Shown here: positions 18,036 to 26,882 of the stretch, piece after piece
How positions within the stretch are numbered: position 1 is the stretch's first letter
How the letters are laid out: every line of letters starts with the position of its first letter
Source of the DNA: JAFEDN01 sp963832945
GTDB taxonomy: Bacteria; Pseudomonadota; Gammaproteobacteria; Coxiellales; Coxiellaceae
Direction: 5' to 3'
DNA: 64,000 bases
Assembly: GCA_963832945.1 (NCBI GenBank)
Contig: CAWHVV010000010.1
Location: forward strand, 496,001-560,000
Program-made: the position numbers and the translations under genes
Notes under the pieces: generated by a model
Seen by the model: the letters and a program-made list of their open reading frames with translations, nothing else
Database searches by the model: none
Told to the model about the DNA's origin: nothing

Positions 18036-18114
18036 CTGAATGTCCTTATAGTTAAATAGCCCTGAAAAATTTACCAGTGTACTTTTTTAATTCATAAATG
18101 TGTATACACAGTAG
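16668..18114 (-). mobile_element. Complete IS4-family insertion sequence, 1447 bp
   Basis: Perfect 19-bp terminal inverted repeats CTACTGTGTATACACATTT at 16668-16686 and, inverted, 18096-18114. A 10-bp direct repeat GGATCGTAAG flanks it (16658-16667 and 18115-18124). One intact transposase fills it. Perfect ends and an intact gene indicate recent transposition. Confidence 0.95.
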
Positions 18115-18275
18115 GGATCGTAAGGGGGAGTTGCGCGTAGCGACTCCCCCTTCATTCCGAGCATCGGCTTCGCCGAGCGCAGGATCAAAACAGGAAGCGG
18201 CTACCGCTGTACTCAGCGGGAGCCGCTGGACACCTATTCTTTGACTTTTTGGCTGCCATCGGCGAAAATTTGTCC

Positions 18276-19769
18276 ATGACACAACAAAACGCTATCGCTC
18301 CCACCCGTCAGGAAGATTATCCACAATGGTATCAGCAGGTCATTAAGGCCGCGGATATGGCGGAAAATTCTCCCGTTCGGGGTTGCATGATCATTAAACC
18401 CTGGGGTTATGCACTGTGGGAAAAAATTCAGGCGGTCCTCGATGCGCGGTTTAAAGCGACAGGGCACAGTAACGTTTATTTTCCTTTACTGATTCCATTG
18501 CAATATTTGCAGCAGGAAGCCGATCATGTGGAAGGATTCGCCAAGGAATGCGCGGTAGTAACACACCACCGGCTTGAACCGGGACCGAATGGTCAGCTCG
18601 AACCTGCCGGTAAACTTGAAGACCCTTACGTTATCCGCCCCACCAGCGAAGCCACGTTTGGAGTGCAATATGCCAAATGGATCAAATCCTGGCGCGATCT
18701 ACCCCTGAAATTAAATCAATGGGTGAATGTATTTCGCTGGGAAATGCGCACGCGTTTATTTCTGCGAACTTCGGAATTTCTCTGGCAGGAAGGTCATACC
18801 GCTCACGCCAACGCGAAAGAGGCCCAGGTCGAAACTCAACAAATGCTGAATGTTTATGCGGATTTCCTCGAAAATACCTTAGCCATGCCGGTGATTCCCG
18901 GCGAAAAAACCGCACGCGAACGCTTTCCCGGCGCTGTGAACACTTATACGGTCGAAGCCATGATGCAGGACCGCAAAGCGCTGCAGGCCGGCACTTCACA
19001 TTTTCTCGGTCAAAATTTCGCAAAATCTTTTAATATCCAGTTTACGGATAAAAATGAACATTTACAGCATGCATGGACAACTTCCTGGGGAGCCTCAACC
19101 CGCATGATCGGCGGACTGATCATGACCCACAGTGACGATGACGGGCTGGTTTTACCGCCCAAAATCGCTCCCGTCCAGGTGGTTATTTTGCCCATTATTC
19201 GTAAGGAACAGGACGCTCAGGCAATTCTGGAATATTGCGAAAAGCTAAAACAGTCGCTCTGCGAACAAACTTATCATCACGAAGCGATCCGCGTGGAAAT
19301 GGATGCGCGCGAAATTAACGGCGGCGAAAAATTCTGGCACCATATTAAACGTGGCGTGCCTATTCGCATCGAGGTGGGCCCGCGCGATATTGCTAATGAC
19401 AGCGTGTTCATTTCTCGCCGCGATCAACTGGGGAAAAAATTCAGCCTGGCGCGTCCTGAATTGATTGAAAAAATACCGGATTTATTACAGGAAATGCAGC
19501 AAAATTTGTTTGATAAGGCTTTGGCTTTTCAAAAAACCCATACCCGTTATTTTGATAACCTGAACGAATTTAAAGATTTTTTTGCCGGCGATAATCCCGG
19601 CGGCTTTGCCATCGTTTTCTCCAGTGATGACGAAAGCATCGATTCGCTATTGAAAGAATATAAAATTTCGGCCCGCTGTATCCCATTGAGTACGATGCAG
19701 GAATCAGGAACCTGTCTCTTTACCGGCAAAACCGGCGCCAAAAAAATTATTTACGCCAAGGCTTATTAG
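18276..19769 (+). CDS. proS: Prolyl-tRNA synthetase, short archaeal/eukaryotic-type
   Basis: Class II synthetase charging tRNA-Pro. At 497 residues it lacks the inserted editing domain of the about 570-residue type normal in gammaproteobacteria. Visible blocks are RGCMIIKPWGYALWEKIQ, YVIRPTSEATFG, motif 2 VNVFRWEMRTRLFLRTSEF with WQEGHTAHA, motif 3 around GLIMTHSDDDGLVLPP, and the C-terminal end AKKIIYAKAY with a terminal Tyr, a hallmark of the archaeal-type enzyme. The start at 18276 is the first ATG; ribosome site is weak. The gene begins only 47 bp after the disrupted repeat element, so its promoter may lie within repeat DNA. It converges with the OsmC gene with a 4-bp overlap. Confidence 0.93.
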   Translation: MTQQNAIAPTRQEDYPQWYQQVIKAADMAENSPVRGCMIIKPWGYALWEKIQAVLDARFKATGHSNVYFPLLIPLQYLQQEADHVEGFAKECAVVTHHRLEPGPNGQLEPAGKLEDPYVIRPTSEATFGVQYAKWIKSWRDLPLKLNQWVNVFRWEMRTRLFLRTSEFLWQEGHTAHANAKEAQVETQQMLNVYADFLENTLAMPVIPGEKTARERFPGAVNTYTVEAMMQDRKALQAGTSHFLGQNFAKSFNIQFTDKNEHLQHAWTTSWGASTRMIGGLIMTHSDDDGLVLPPKIAPVQVVILPIIRKEQDAQAILEYCEKLKQSLCEQTYHHEAIRVEMDAREINGGEKFWHHIKRGVPIRIEVGPRDIANDSVFISRRDQLGKKFSLARPELIEKIPDLLQEMQQNLFDKALAFQKTHTRYFDNLNEFKDFFAGDNPGGFAIVFSSDDESIDSLLKEYKISARCIPLSTMQESGTCLFTGKTGAKKIIYAKAY

Positions 19770-20176
19770 CTCCCCCAATGATAGGTAATTATTACCTGAA
19801 CATCGGGATGCAGGCTGTGCAGCACGGGACATCGTTCTACGGCGGCGATTAATTTTTGGGTGATTTCATTATCGAAACGATGGGGACAGGATAATTCCAC
19901 GGTCAGTTTGCGGATCCTGCGGACCGGCGCATTCTGCATCTCTTTTACCACCAGCGCCCGGCTACCGCTAATATCCAGATTCAATTGACGCGCTGCGATT
20001 CCCATAATCGTCAATGAACAGGAACCAACCGCTGTCGCCACCAGGTCGGTCGGCGAAAACTCCCGCCCTAAACCCTGATTATCCTTAGGCGCATCCGTCA
20101 AAATTTCCGCGCCGCTGTCGCGGTGCGTGCAACGTGTGCGTAGATCCCCTTCATAAACTATTTCGATCTCACTCAT
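19766..20176 (-). CDS. OsmC-family peroxiredoxin-like protein
   Basis: A 136-residue protein of the OsmC/Ohr superfamily, which reduces organic peroxides in the cytosol. The two redox Cys are present in VATAVGSCSLTIMGI and VERCPVLHSLHPDV. The N-terminal strand block (IEIVYEGDLRTRCTHRDSGA) and SPTDLVATAVG are typical. It is closer to the YhfA/OsmC type than to Ohr, because it lacks the Ohr N-terminal motif. Its end overlaps the end of proS by 4 bp. Confidence 0.88.
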   Translation of the reverse strand: MSEIEIVYEGDLRTRCTHRDSGAEILTDAPKDNQGLGREFSPTDLVATAVGSCSLTIMGIAARQLNLDISGSRALVVKEMQNAPVRRIRKLTVELSCPHRFDNEITQKLIAAVERCPVLHSLHPDVQVIITYHWGS

Positions 20177-20186
20177 ATCAACTCCT

Positions 20187-20341
20187 CAGCCACTCCCGCT
20201 GAGTACAGCGTCCGTGGCTTTATTGTTCTTATCCTGCGCATCGGCGGAGCCGATTGCTCGGAATGAAGGGGGAGAATCGCGATTCTCCCCCCTTGCGATC
20301 CCCCATCGCGTAAAGAGAGTTCCCTTCAGCGGAAACTCCTG
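20187..20341 (+). repeat. Hairpin-rich repeat element, copy 4 (short, 155 bp), with 9-bp target duplication
   Basis: TCAACTCCT directly repeats on both sides (20178-20186 and 20342-20350). The first hairpin is AGCCAC...GTGGCT where other copies have AGCAATT...AATTGCT, and the second is GGGGGAGAATCGCGATTCTCCCCC-like. It lacks the AT-rich half. The right duplication overlaps the stop codon of the MFS gene. Confidence 0.88.
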
Positions 20342-20348
20342 TCAACTC

Positions 20349-21608
20349 CTAATCATAAGAAAAATCAATTTTATAGGTTTCTTTTAAAGTAATCACCACT
20401 ATCAGACTAATAATACTCATCGCTATTAAATAATACGCCGGCGCAAAGTGATTAACCTTTTGGGTTAACAGACTCACGATCAACGGCGCGGTCCCTCCAA
20501 AAATGGCGTTTCCTGCATTATAGGCGAAAGCCACGCCGCTGTAACGGAAGTCCAGCGGGCAATTTTCCACTATTGTCACCAGAGTATTGCCCTGTTCCAG
20601 AGAAGTCAGAATGGTAGCGACGCTTAAACCCACGAAAATAAATATGGCCAGCTCATGCTGCAGCAAATAAAAACAGGGAAAAGCAGAAAAAATCATGCCA
20701 ATAGCGGTAATTAATAACATTTTCTTTCGACCAAACCGATCACCCAACATGCCGGCCAGCGGTAACAGCAAAAGCATTCCCCCTAAAAATATCGCCTGGC
20801 AGGTTAACGAAAACATTAATGAAACTCCAAAGAATTGCGCAAGATAATTGGGCATATAGCCAAAAAAAATGTAATAAAAAGTCGATCCCATCGAGGTTAG
20901 TCCGAGTATTTGCAATAACTGCCGGGGAGCTTCGCGCAGGGCGGCCAGCAGCGGCGCCCGGATTATTTGCCGGTGTTTTTTTAAATACAGATAAGCCGAT
21001 GTTTCCACCAGATTAAAACGCGAATAAAAAATGATTAATCCCAAACATCCACTAAAAAGAAACGGTATTCGCCATCCCCACGATTGCAATGTCGCGGGCG
21101 GCAGCAGGGTTTTCAATAAAATGGTTGAGACGGTCGCCAATAAAAATCCCGCGTTCGCTCCCACCGCCGCGAAGCTGGTAAAAAAACCACGGCGGCCATT
21201 GGGGGACGATTCCGCCAGATAAATCATGACGCCGCTGTATTCCCCACCGATCGATAATCCCTGCAATAACCGCAAAAAAGTAAATATCAAAGGCGCCCAG
21301 ATACCGATGGTATGGTAGCCGGGCAGCAATCCCATCGCCAGGGTGGCGAGGGTCACCGCCATAATAGAAAAAATTAACGTCCTGGCGCGGCCAATCCGGT
21401 CGCCCAAATGTCCGAATAAAACGCTCCCCAACGGACGGCAAATAAATCCCGCGGCAAATACGCTAAAAACCATGATACTCGCATTGGCGGCGGTTTGATC
21501 TGGAAAAAATTGCTTACCGATAAACGGCGAGAGATAAATAAACAATCCAATATCGAACCATTCTAAAATATTGCCGAACGCACTGGCGGCAAGCCGATGG
21601 ATCTTCAT
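20349..21608 (-). CDS. MFS transporter, metabolite:H+ symporter (ProP-like) family
   Basis: A 419-residue permease with about 12 transmembrane helices. Typical of the metabolite:proton symporter family are the start ASAFGNILEWFDIGLFIYLS, the loop motif FGHLGDRIGRARTLIFSI between helices 2 and 3, and LLQGLSIGGEYSGVMIYLAE after them; a second GMLGDRFGRKKMLLI occurs in the middle. Relatives move proline/betaine, citrate, ketoglutarate or shikimate; the substrate cannot be called. Start at 21608 is supported by GAGGA 8 bp upstream. Repeat elements lie on both sides (20187 and 21658). Confidence 0.9.
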   Translation of the reverse strand: MKIHRLAASAFGNILEWFDIGLFIYLSPFIGKQFFPDQTAANASIMVFSVFAAGFICRPLGSVLFGHLGDRIGRARTLIFSIMAVTLATLAMGLLPGYHTIGIWAPLIFTFLRLLQGLSIGGEYSGVMIYLAESSPNGRRGFFTSFAAVGANAGFLLATVSTILLKTLLPPATLQSWGWRIPFLFSGCLGLIIFYSRFNLVETSAYLYLKKHRQIIRAPLLAALREAPRQLLQILGLTSMGSTFYYIFFGYMPNYLAQFFGVSLMFSLTCQAIFLGGMLLLLPLAGMLGDRFGRKKMLLITAIGMIFSAFPCFYLLQHELAIFIFVGLSVATILTSLEQGNTLVTIVENCPLDFRYSGVAFAYNAGNAIFGGTAPLIVSLLTQKVNHFAPAYYLIAMSIISLIVVITLKETYKIDFSYD

Positions 21609-21657
21609 AAAAATTCCTCTTCCATTGAGAAAAGATTGAAGAATTATCAGCAATTCC

Positions 21658-21768
21658 CGCTGAGTACAGCGAAAATTGCTTCCTGTTTTTATCCTGCGCT
21701 CGGCAGAGCCGATGCTCGGAATGAAGGGGGAGAATCGCGATTCTCCCCCTTGCGATCCCCCATCGCGG
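21658..21768 (+). repeat. Hairpin-rich repeat element, copy 5 (truncated after the hairpin half)
   Basis: Starts CAGCAATTCCCGCTG, keeps the three hairpins including GGGGGAGAATCGCGATTCTCCCCC, and stops at CCCCATCGCG. It lies 12 bp from the stop codon of the ankyrin gene and 50 bp from the start of the MFS gene. Confidence 0.85.
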
Positions 21769-21779
21769 GGATAATGGAT

Positions 21780-24700
21780 TTAAGTGGGTTCCAATGATAT
21801 CAAATTTTGTCCGCTCGAAATAGTATTCGAAGTTTGCAATGCGGAACCCGGGTACGGCGATATGGGTAGCGGGAAAAGGTTAAACTGCCCTATTTCAGAT
21901 ACACTGAGTGTCGATGCAGACCGGGATATTTCCTTTTGCAAATTTGCCGATACCGGGATCACCTTTTTTTCAAAATAATCCCAAAATTTCCGGTTTTCCC
22001 TGTAAAGTATTTTTAAAGGCGTGTCGCCTTTCTCGTCAGAAATGCATAATCCTGTAAAATGAGGACAATGGGCGAGGCGGATGAAAGCATAAGCGAATAG
22101 CCCGCTTTCCGACACTTTTCGCGCCCAATGATGCAAAAGAGTTTGCCCGTCTTCACCGCGCTTAACTATAAGATCAAGAGGCCTTTCCGACTTATAATCT
22201 TCTTTCAATAAGCTTAGCTTTAAAACATCCAGCAAATAAATAAAAAATTTTATTTGAAACGATGGCGGTAATCGAGCAGCGTATGGCGACGGATTAAGCA
22301 CTAAATGCAACAAGGTTTCCCCTCTCCGGGTGATTTTGTTAATTTCCGCTCCCTGACTAATTAAATAGCTTGCGATCTGATAATAGCATTTATCGATGGC
22401 GATACTTAACGGTGCGTCCCAGATATCGTTGCTATAATTCAAAGCCGCTCCAGATTCCACCATAAACTGCACCGGTTCTAAATCACCTTTTTCTCTAACA
22501 AGCACCTGTAAAGACGTTAGGAAAGCAACATTATTTTGCACAGAAAGATTATTAACATTAATCCCGGCAGCAACCAGCAATTTTAACGCAGCATATTTTT
22601 GTTGTGTTATAGCTCTCCCTAAAGGATCCACATCCCAAGTTTCATCGCCCTGATAGCCCTCAAAAAATTCATTGTATTCATCTGACTCCAAAGGACCACG
22701 AAAACTGTTCAGAGCCGCTCCCGCCGCAATGGCATCTCGAATCATAGCCAGACTGCCATACATAACCGTATTAAAGATTACCGGCTGCTGATCATTCAAT
22801 AGATCGATGTTCACATATCTTTTGTGAATACAGGCTCTATATAACCAAAAATCATTATTCTTAATAGCGTTACAAAATTCTGATTCTCCATTTTTCGAAT
22901 CAATTTCCCGCAATCTGCTCACTAATTTTTTTCTGGGAGACTCTTCCAATTGATGAGGTAAATCATTTTCTAAATTTTGCCATTGCATTTCAATTTGATG
23001 ATTCAGTTCGCAAACAGGAACACCAAAATTTAGCAAAATACGCTCATACTCCTCTTTCTCATAATCAAACATATCCAAATAGGGAAGCAGATTGGTTAAT
23101 AATACATCCTTTAGGAAAAGGGTTCCCATAAAATCAGCATCTTTTATCACAAAAATGGGATGCTGCAGCAACTGACGGGCGGCGAGTTGTAACAGGTCTA
23201 AACTCAGATTCGTGAGCCGGACCCAAAAAACGCCTTGCTGATCAGTTTGTTTTTTAACGGCTATGCGAACCGGATAGCCCAGGAAAGCCAATTTTAAATG
23301 TTGCATCAACCGGCTACTTTCATTTTCATTTAAATCCCTTATTTCATACGCGGGGGGAGTCCTGAGGCGAGGATTTCGCATCCAGGGAAGCCAGGGCATT
23401 AAACTGCGTAAATATTCCAGTAAAACATCATAACCGGAATGGTTCCTATCGACAGATAATATTTGGGAGATAAAAGAATCCGGATTTCCACCCTGGCGCC
23501 TTACGTAATCCGCATACTGGATATAGGCAGGAGTTGATGAATAATCCCAGGCGGCAACCGGTTTTTTTGGTTTTTTCACCTGAGAATGCACTTGAAAATG
23601 AGTTAATTCAGATATTTTTTTTACCCTGTTCTCCTCTTTCTTATAATCTGACTGTAAAAGTTTGGAAATTTTTTTAAATGTCCGCAAGGAATTTAATTTT
23701 AAATCTTGAAGGATAGTTTGAAACTGATCCGTCAAATAATTTATGGGCATTTCATTTTTTAAGTTTTTCAAAAGCAAACATTGCGGCGCCTGCTCTATTA
23801 AGTATCTCACCAGAGGTGAATAACCCTGCCTGGCAGATATGTGTAAGGGTGTGTTTCCTGATTGATCCTTCCGCAGGACCACGAGGGGGAAATTTTTTAC
23901 CATACACTGCATTAAGCTCACTGAGCCTGACTCGACAATAGCAAAATCCAGCCATTTTTGAGTTAATCTTGCCCCATTATTAATTAAAAGTTCTGCTATC
24001 TCAATCTTATCATTACTAGCAACCTGATCTAATGGTGAAAGCATTTCCGATCCTACGGCATAAGAGAAGGATAAACAGGGTTCTGCCGAAGCGATGAGAA
24101 ATCTGGCGAGAGGGTAACTCCATATAATATTCCCAAGTACATTAGCACATCTTTCTCCACCAAGCCCTAAAAAATTGACATCCGCACCGGTTGCAACCAA
24201 AAGCTTAAAGATATCTATACCAGCCCCTGATTTGCAATTTACCGAAGCCAAAAGCACCGGAGTAACTACTGGTAATAATTTATCGAAATCACTTGATTCC
24301 ATGAAAACATTCCAGTTAAACCCTGACCCGATAAGATCGCGCACAATTTCAATATTACCGCCGATTACTGAATTCATCAGGAGTTTTGCTTTATCTTTAT
24401 ATTCATCTTCACCTTCACCCTCATCCTCACTATTATCCGTCGTCAATGTTTCTCTACTTTTAAGAAAATACCATCTAAATAGCCAATAATTACCTTCCAG
24501 GGTGTGCGCCAACAGACACTCAATGTTTTCAGTTTCTTTTTCCTGATTTGCTATGATTTTCATGGCGAGTTGTTGTATAGCGGAATTTTCAGCCATGCCC
24601 GGAATCTCCAGATTGATTATTCCGCACAATAAATTAAATTCCTCTTGAATCAAATTTTGTCTTAAAGAGGCTGAATAAATTCCCCTATTTATCAATGTAT

Positions 24701-25238
24701 TGTGATAATCCGATGAGCTACGATATTCAAACATAGAGCCTGGAAGCATTATTTTCTTAATTTCTTCTTCTGAAGGCAGGCAAATGCGATTTTGATGTAA
24801 GCGAACCGACATTTTTTTCAAATATTTTATATCAATGTGCGATATCAATAGCCGGTAGTATTGCAGATCCATTTCATGAATTGGCTCAATAGCGACAACC
24901 GCCTGATGTAACACCTGTTTCAATTGTAATTTTACTATTTCAGCCTGTTTTTGAGTAAGATTGACAATTTCATATTCGGGAAATCCCTTCTTTTTATTAA
25001 CGCGCCACGTTAGGGACGGCATTAAAATATTTAAATAATCACAGAGTATGTCATCATATTTTAAATCATCTTCCGTCATTATCCAGGAACTTAAGTCTTG
25101 ATGTGTTATATCAATCTTATTGTCATCTATTTTTTTTCGTTTCCTTGCTCTCTGTTTATGGTCGGAAATTTCAATATCAGGAAGCATCCGCTTTTTTTCA
25201 TTTTCTATTTTAGGAAAATTCATTCCATTAACTTTCAT
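21780..25238 (-). CDS. Giant ankyrin-repeat protein built of two tandem homologous halves, candidate effector
   Basis: A 1152-residue cytosolic-type protein without signal peptide or membrane helix. Ankyrin-like units are clear, for example GNTPLHISARQGYSPLVRYL, PLSIAIDKCYYQIASYLISQ and RGETLLHLVL. It has an internal duplication: YDDILCDYLNILMPSLTW and EYEIVNLTQKQ near residues 60-95 correspond to YDVLLEYLRSLMPWLPW and AYEIRDLNENE near 600-640, and EGNYWLFRWYFLKS plus GGNIEIVRDLIGSGFNWN correspond to NNDFWLYRACIHKR plus YGSLAMIRDAIAAGAALN. Residues 24-37 (HKQRARKRKKIDDN) form a basic cluster like a nuclear localisation signal. GGAGAG precedes the start by 6 bp. In Legionellales such proteins are often Dot/Icm substrates; that is inference. 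Confidence 0.85.
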   Translation of the reverse strand: MKVNGMNFPKIENEKKRMLPDIEISDHKQRARKRKKIDDNKIDITHQDLSSWIMTEDDLKYDDILCDYLNILMPSLTWRVNKKKGFPEYEIVNLTQKQAEIVKLQLKQVLHQAVVAIEPIHEMDLQYYRLLISHIDIKYLKKMSVRLHQNRICLPSEEEIKKIMLPGSMFEYRSSSDYHNTLINRGIYSASLRQNLIQEEFNLLCGIINLEIPGMAENSAIQQLAMKIIANQEKETENIECLLAHTLEGNYWLFRWYFLKSRETLTTDNSEDEGEGEDEYKDKAKLLMNSVIGGNIEIVRDLIGSGFNWNVFMESSDFDKLLPVVTPVLLASVNCKSGAGIDIFKLLVATGADVNFLGLGGERCANVLGNIIWSYPLARFLIASAEPCLSFSYAVGSEMLSPLDQVASNDKIEIAELLINNGARLTQKWLDFAIVESGSVSLMQCMVKNFPLVVLRKDQSGNTPLHISARQGYSPLVRYLIEQAPQCLLLKNLKNEMPINYLTDQFQTILQDLKLNSLRTFKKISKLLQSDYKKEENRVKKISELTHFQVHSQVKKPKKPVAAWDYSSTPAYIQYADYVRRQGGNPDSFISQILSVDRNHSGYDVLLEYLRSLMPWLPWMRNPRLRTPPAYEIRDLNENESSRLMQHLKLAFLGYPVRIAVKKQTDQQGVFWVRLTNLSLDLLQLAARQLLQHPIFVIKDADFMGTLFLKDVLLTNLLPYLDMFDYEKEEYERILLNFGVPVCELNHQIEMQWQNLENDLPHQLEESPRKKLVSRLREIDSKNGESEFCNAIKNNDFWLYRACIHKRYVNIDLLNDQQPVIFNTVMYGSLAMIRDAIAAGAALNSFRGPLESDEYNEFFEGYQGDETWDVDPLGRAITQQKYAALKLLVAAGINVNNLSVQNNVAFLTSLQVLVREKGDLEPVQFMVESGAALNYSNDIWDAPLSIAIDKCYYQIASYLISQGAEINKITRRGETLLHLVLNPSPYAARLPPSFQIKFFIYLLDVLKLSLLKEDYKSERPLDLIVKRGEDGQTLLHHWARKVSESGLFAYAFIRLAHCPHFTGLCISDEKGDTPLKILYRENRKFWDYFEKKVIPVSANLQKEISRSASTLSVSEIGQFNLFPLPISPYPGSALQTSNTISSGQNLISLEPT

Positions 25239-25362
25239 GTTTATCTCTCCTCAGTTTTGAGTATAGTATTTGAATTCGTTTATAATACAGAATTATAGCG
25301 GTTTTCAGATCTGAGAATCAACTATTGCTTTGTAACTACTCGCTCCTAAACAGGCAAACGCA

Positions 25363-25480
25363 GAACGGTCAATTTTGTCTGATATTCAACGAAAAAGTGA
25401 TTGAGCAAGCGGAGCATACTACTGTATGTGAGCATTGCGAAAGCGCTTTTTCGTTGAATAGCAGGCAAAAGTGGCCGTTC
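25363..25480. repeat. Long imperfect palindrome downstream of gltX
   Basis: Outer arms of about 36 bp (GAACGGTCAATTTTGTCTGA against the inverse of its right end at 25445-25480) surround an inner GCATAC-TACT-GTATG. It ends 5 bp from the gltX stop and may terminate transcription. Its architecture resembles the palindrome at 62865-63026. Confidence 0.75.
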
Positions 25481-25484
25481 CCAT

Positions 25485-26882
25485 CTACAAGGCGCAAGTA
25501 GTTATTATTACTTTATCAAGCCGTTTGAGCACGGTATCACGCCCAAGATGGAACAGGGTCTGATCAATCGGAGGAGAAACGGTATTACCGGTGACGGCTA
25601 CGCGCAAGGGTTGGGCGATTTTACCGAGATTCAGTGATTTTTGTTCGGCAAGGTCTTTGATCAATTGGTGGATCGCCGCGGGTTCCCAATCGGGAAGCGC
25701 GCGGAAACGGTCACGCATCTCCAACAGCACCGGAATAATTTCCGGGGTCAGGTGTTTTTGCCTGGCCTGCGGATCATATTTCACATCCCCGAAAAAATAA
25801 CGGCAGCTATCGGCCATTTCCACCAGAGTTTTAGCACGCTCGGCAAACATGGCCACGATATCCGTTAAGGCAGGGCCGCGCTGAAAATCCACCCCTTTTT
25901 TTTCAAGCTGATGGGCCAGCGCGCGCGCGGTGATGGTCTTATCCAGAGTTTTCAGATAATGCTGGTTCAACCAGGCCAGTTTTTCCGGATTAAACGCCGC
26001 AGGGGATCGCTGCAATGAACGGGCGTCAAAATACTGAATCATTTCCTCACGGGAAAAAATTTCCTGATCCTGATAAGACCAGCCTAATCGCACTAAATAA
26101 TTAATTAACGCTTCCGGTAAAATTCCCGCTTCGCGATATTCCAATACCCCCGCCGCACCGTGACGTTTGGATAAGCGCTTGCCATCGCTGCCTAAAATCG
26201 TCGGCACGTGGCCATACTCGGGAGGGGTAGCGCCCAACGCCTGCAAAATATTAATCTGCCGGGGAGTATTATTGATGTGATCATCCCCCCTGATGACGTG
26301 AGTTATGCGCATATCCCAGTCGTCAACCACCACCACGAAATTATAAGTCGGAGTGCCGTCGGTGCGCGCCAAAATTAAATCGTCTAATTCGGCATTGCTG
26401 ATGGTGATTACACCACGCACAATATCGTTAAAACTCACCACTCCGGTTTGCGGATTGCGGAAACGAATCACCCCGGATTGATCCGCTTTGGGCGCCAAAT
26501 CCCGGCAATGGCCGTCATAACGCGGTTTTTGACCGGTGCTCATCTGCTGTTCGCGCAGGGATTCCAGACGCTCTTTACTGCAATAACAGCGGTAAGCCTT
26601 GCCAGACTCCAGTAACTGTTGCAAAACTTCTTTATAGCGGTCAAAGCGCCGGCTTTGATAGAACGGACCCTCATCATAATCCAGATTCAACCAGCGCATC
26701 GCTTCAATAATTCCTTCCGCGGATGCCTCGGTTGAGCGCTCAAGGTCGGTATCTTCTATACGCAAAATAAAAACGCCTTGATGTCTTCTCGCAAATAACC
26801 AGGCAAATAAAGCCGTGCGCGCTCCGCCAATATGCAAATCGCCGGTGGGACTCGGCGCAAAACGTGTTCTTACTCCATCCAT
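25485..26882 (-). CDS. gltX: Glutamyl-tRNA synthetase
   Basis: Class I synthetase of 465 residues, charging tRNA-Glu. The HIGH motif is in RFAPSPTGDLHIGGARTALF and the KMSKS motif in DGKRLSKRHGA. The Rossmann core has ILRIEDTDLERST, VIRGDDHINNTPRQINI and the stem-contact region; CYCSKERL ... YDGHCR is the Zn-binding-type insertion seen in many bacterial enzymes. The C-terminal anticodon-binding domain is complete (QPLRVAVTGNTVSPP). Its start overlaps the 3' end of the epimerase-like gene by 13 bp, so the two are translationally coupled. A tRNA-Glu gene is in the same window. Confidence 0.97.
   Translation of the reverse strand: MDGVRTRFAPSPTGDLHIGGARTALFAWLFARRHQGVFILRIEDTDLERSTEASAEGIIEAMRWLNLDYDEGPFYQSRRFDRYKEVLQQLLESGKAYRCYCSKERLESLREQQMSTGQKPRYDGHCRDLAPKADQSGVIRFRNPQTGVVSFNDIVRGVITISNAELDDLILARTDGTPTYNFVVVVDDWDMRITHVIRGDDHINNTPRQINILQALGATPPEYGHVPTILGSDGKRLSKRHGAAGVLEYREAGILPEALINYLVRLGWSYQDQEIFSREEMIQYFDARSLQRSPAAFNPEKLAWLNQHYLKTLDKTITARALAHQLEKKGVDFQRGPALTDIVAMFAERAKTLVEMADSCRYFFGDVKYDPQARQKHLTPEIIPVLLEMRDRFRALPDWEPAAIHQLIKDLAEQKSLNLGKIAQPLRVAVTGNTVSPPIDQTLFHLGRDTVLKRLDKVIITTCAL

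Larger units (their letters stand above)
16600..18229 (-). repeat. Hairpin-rich repeat element, copy 3, split by the IS at 16668-18114
   Basis: The AT-rich half (about 16600-16667, diverged at its outer end) and the hairpin half (18115-18229) rejoin at GGATCGTAAG once the IS is removed. The hairpins have their own sequences: GGGGGAGTTGC/GCGACTCCCCC and AGCGGCT/AGCCGCT, still paired. Confidence 0.8.

Noticed and set aside
18682..19023. Reverse-strand open frame inside proS
   Set aside because: Arg-rich shadow of the proS reading frame without start signals.
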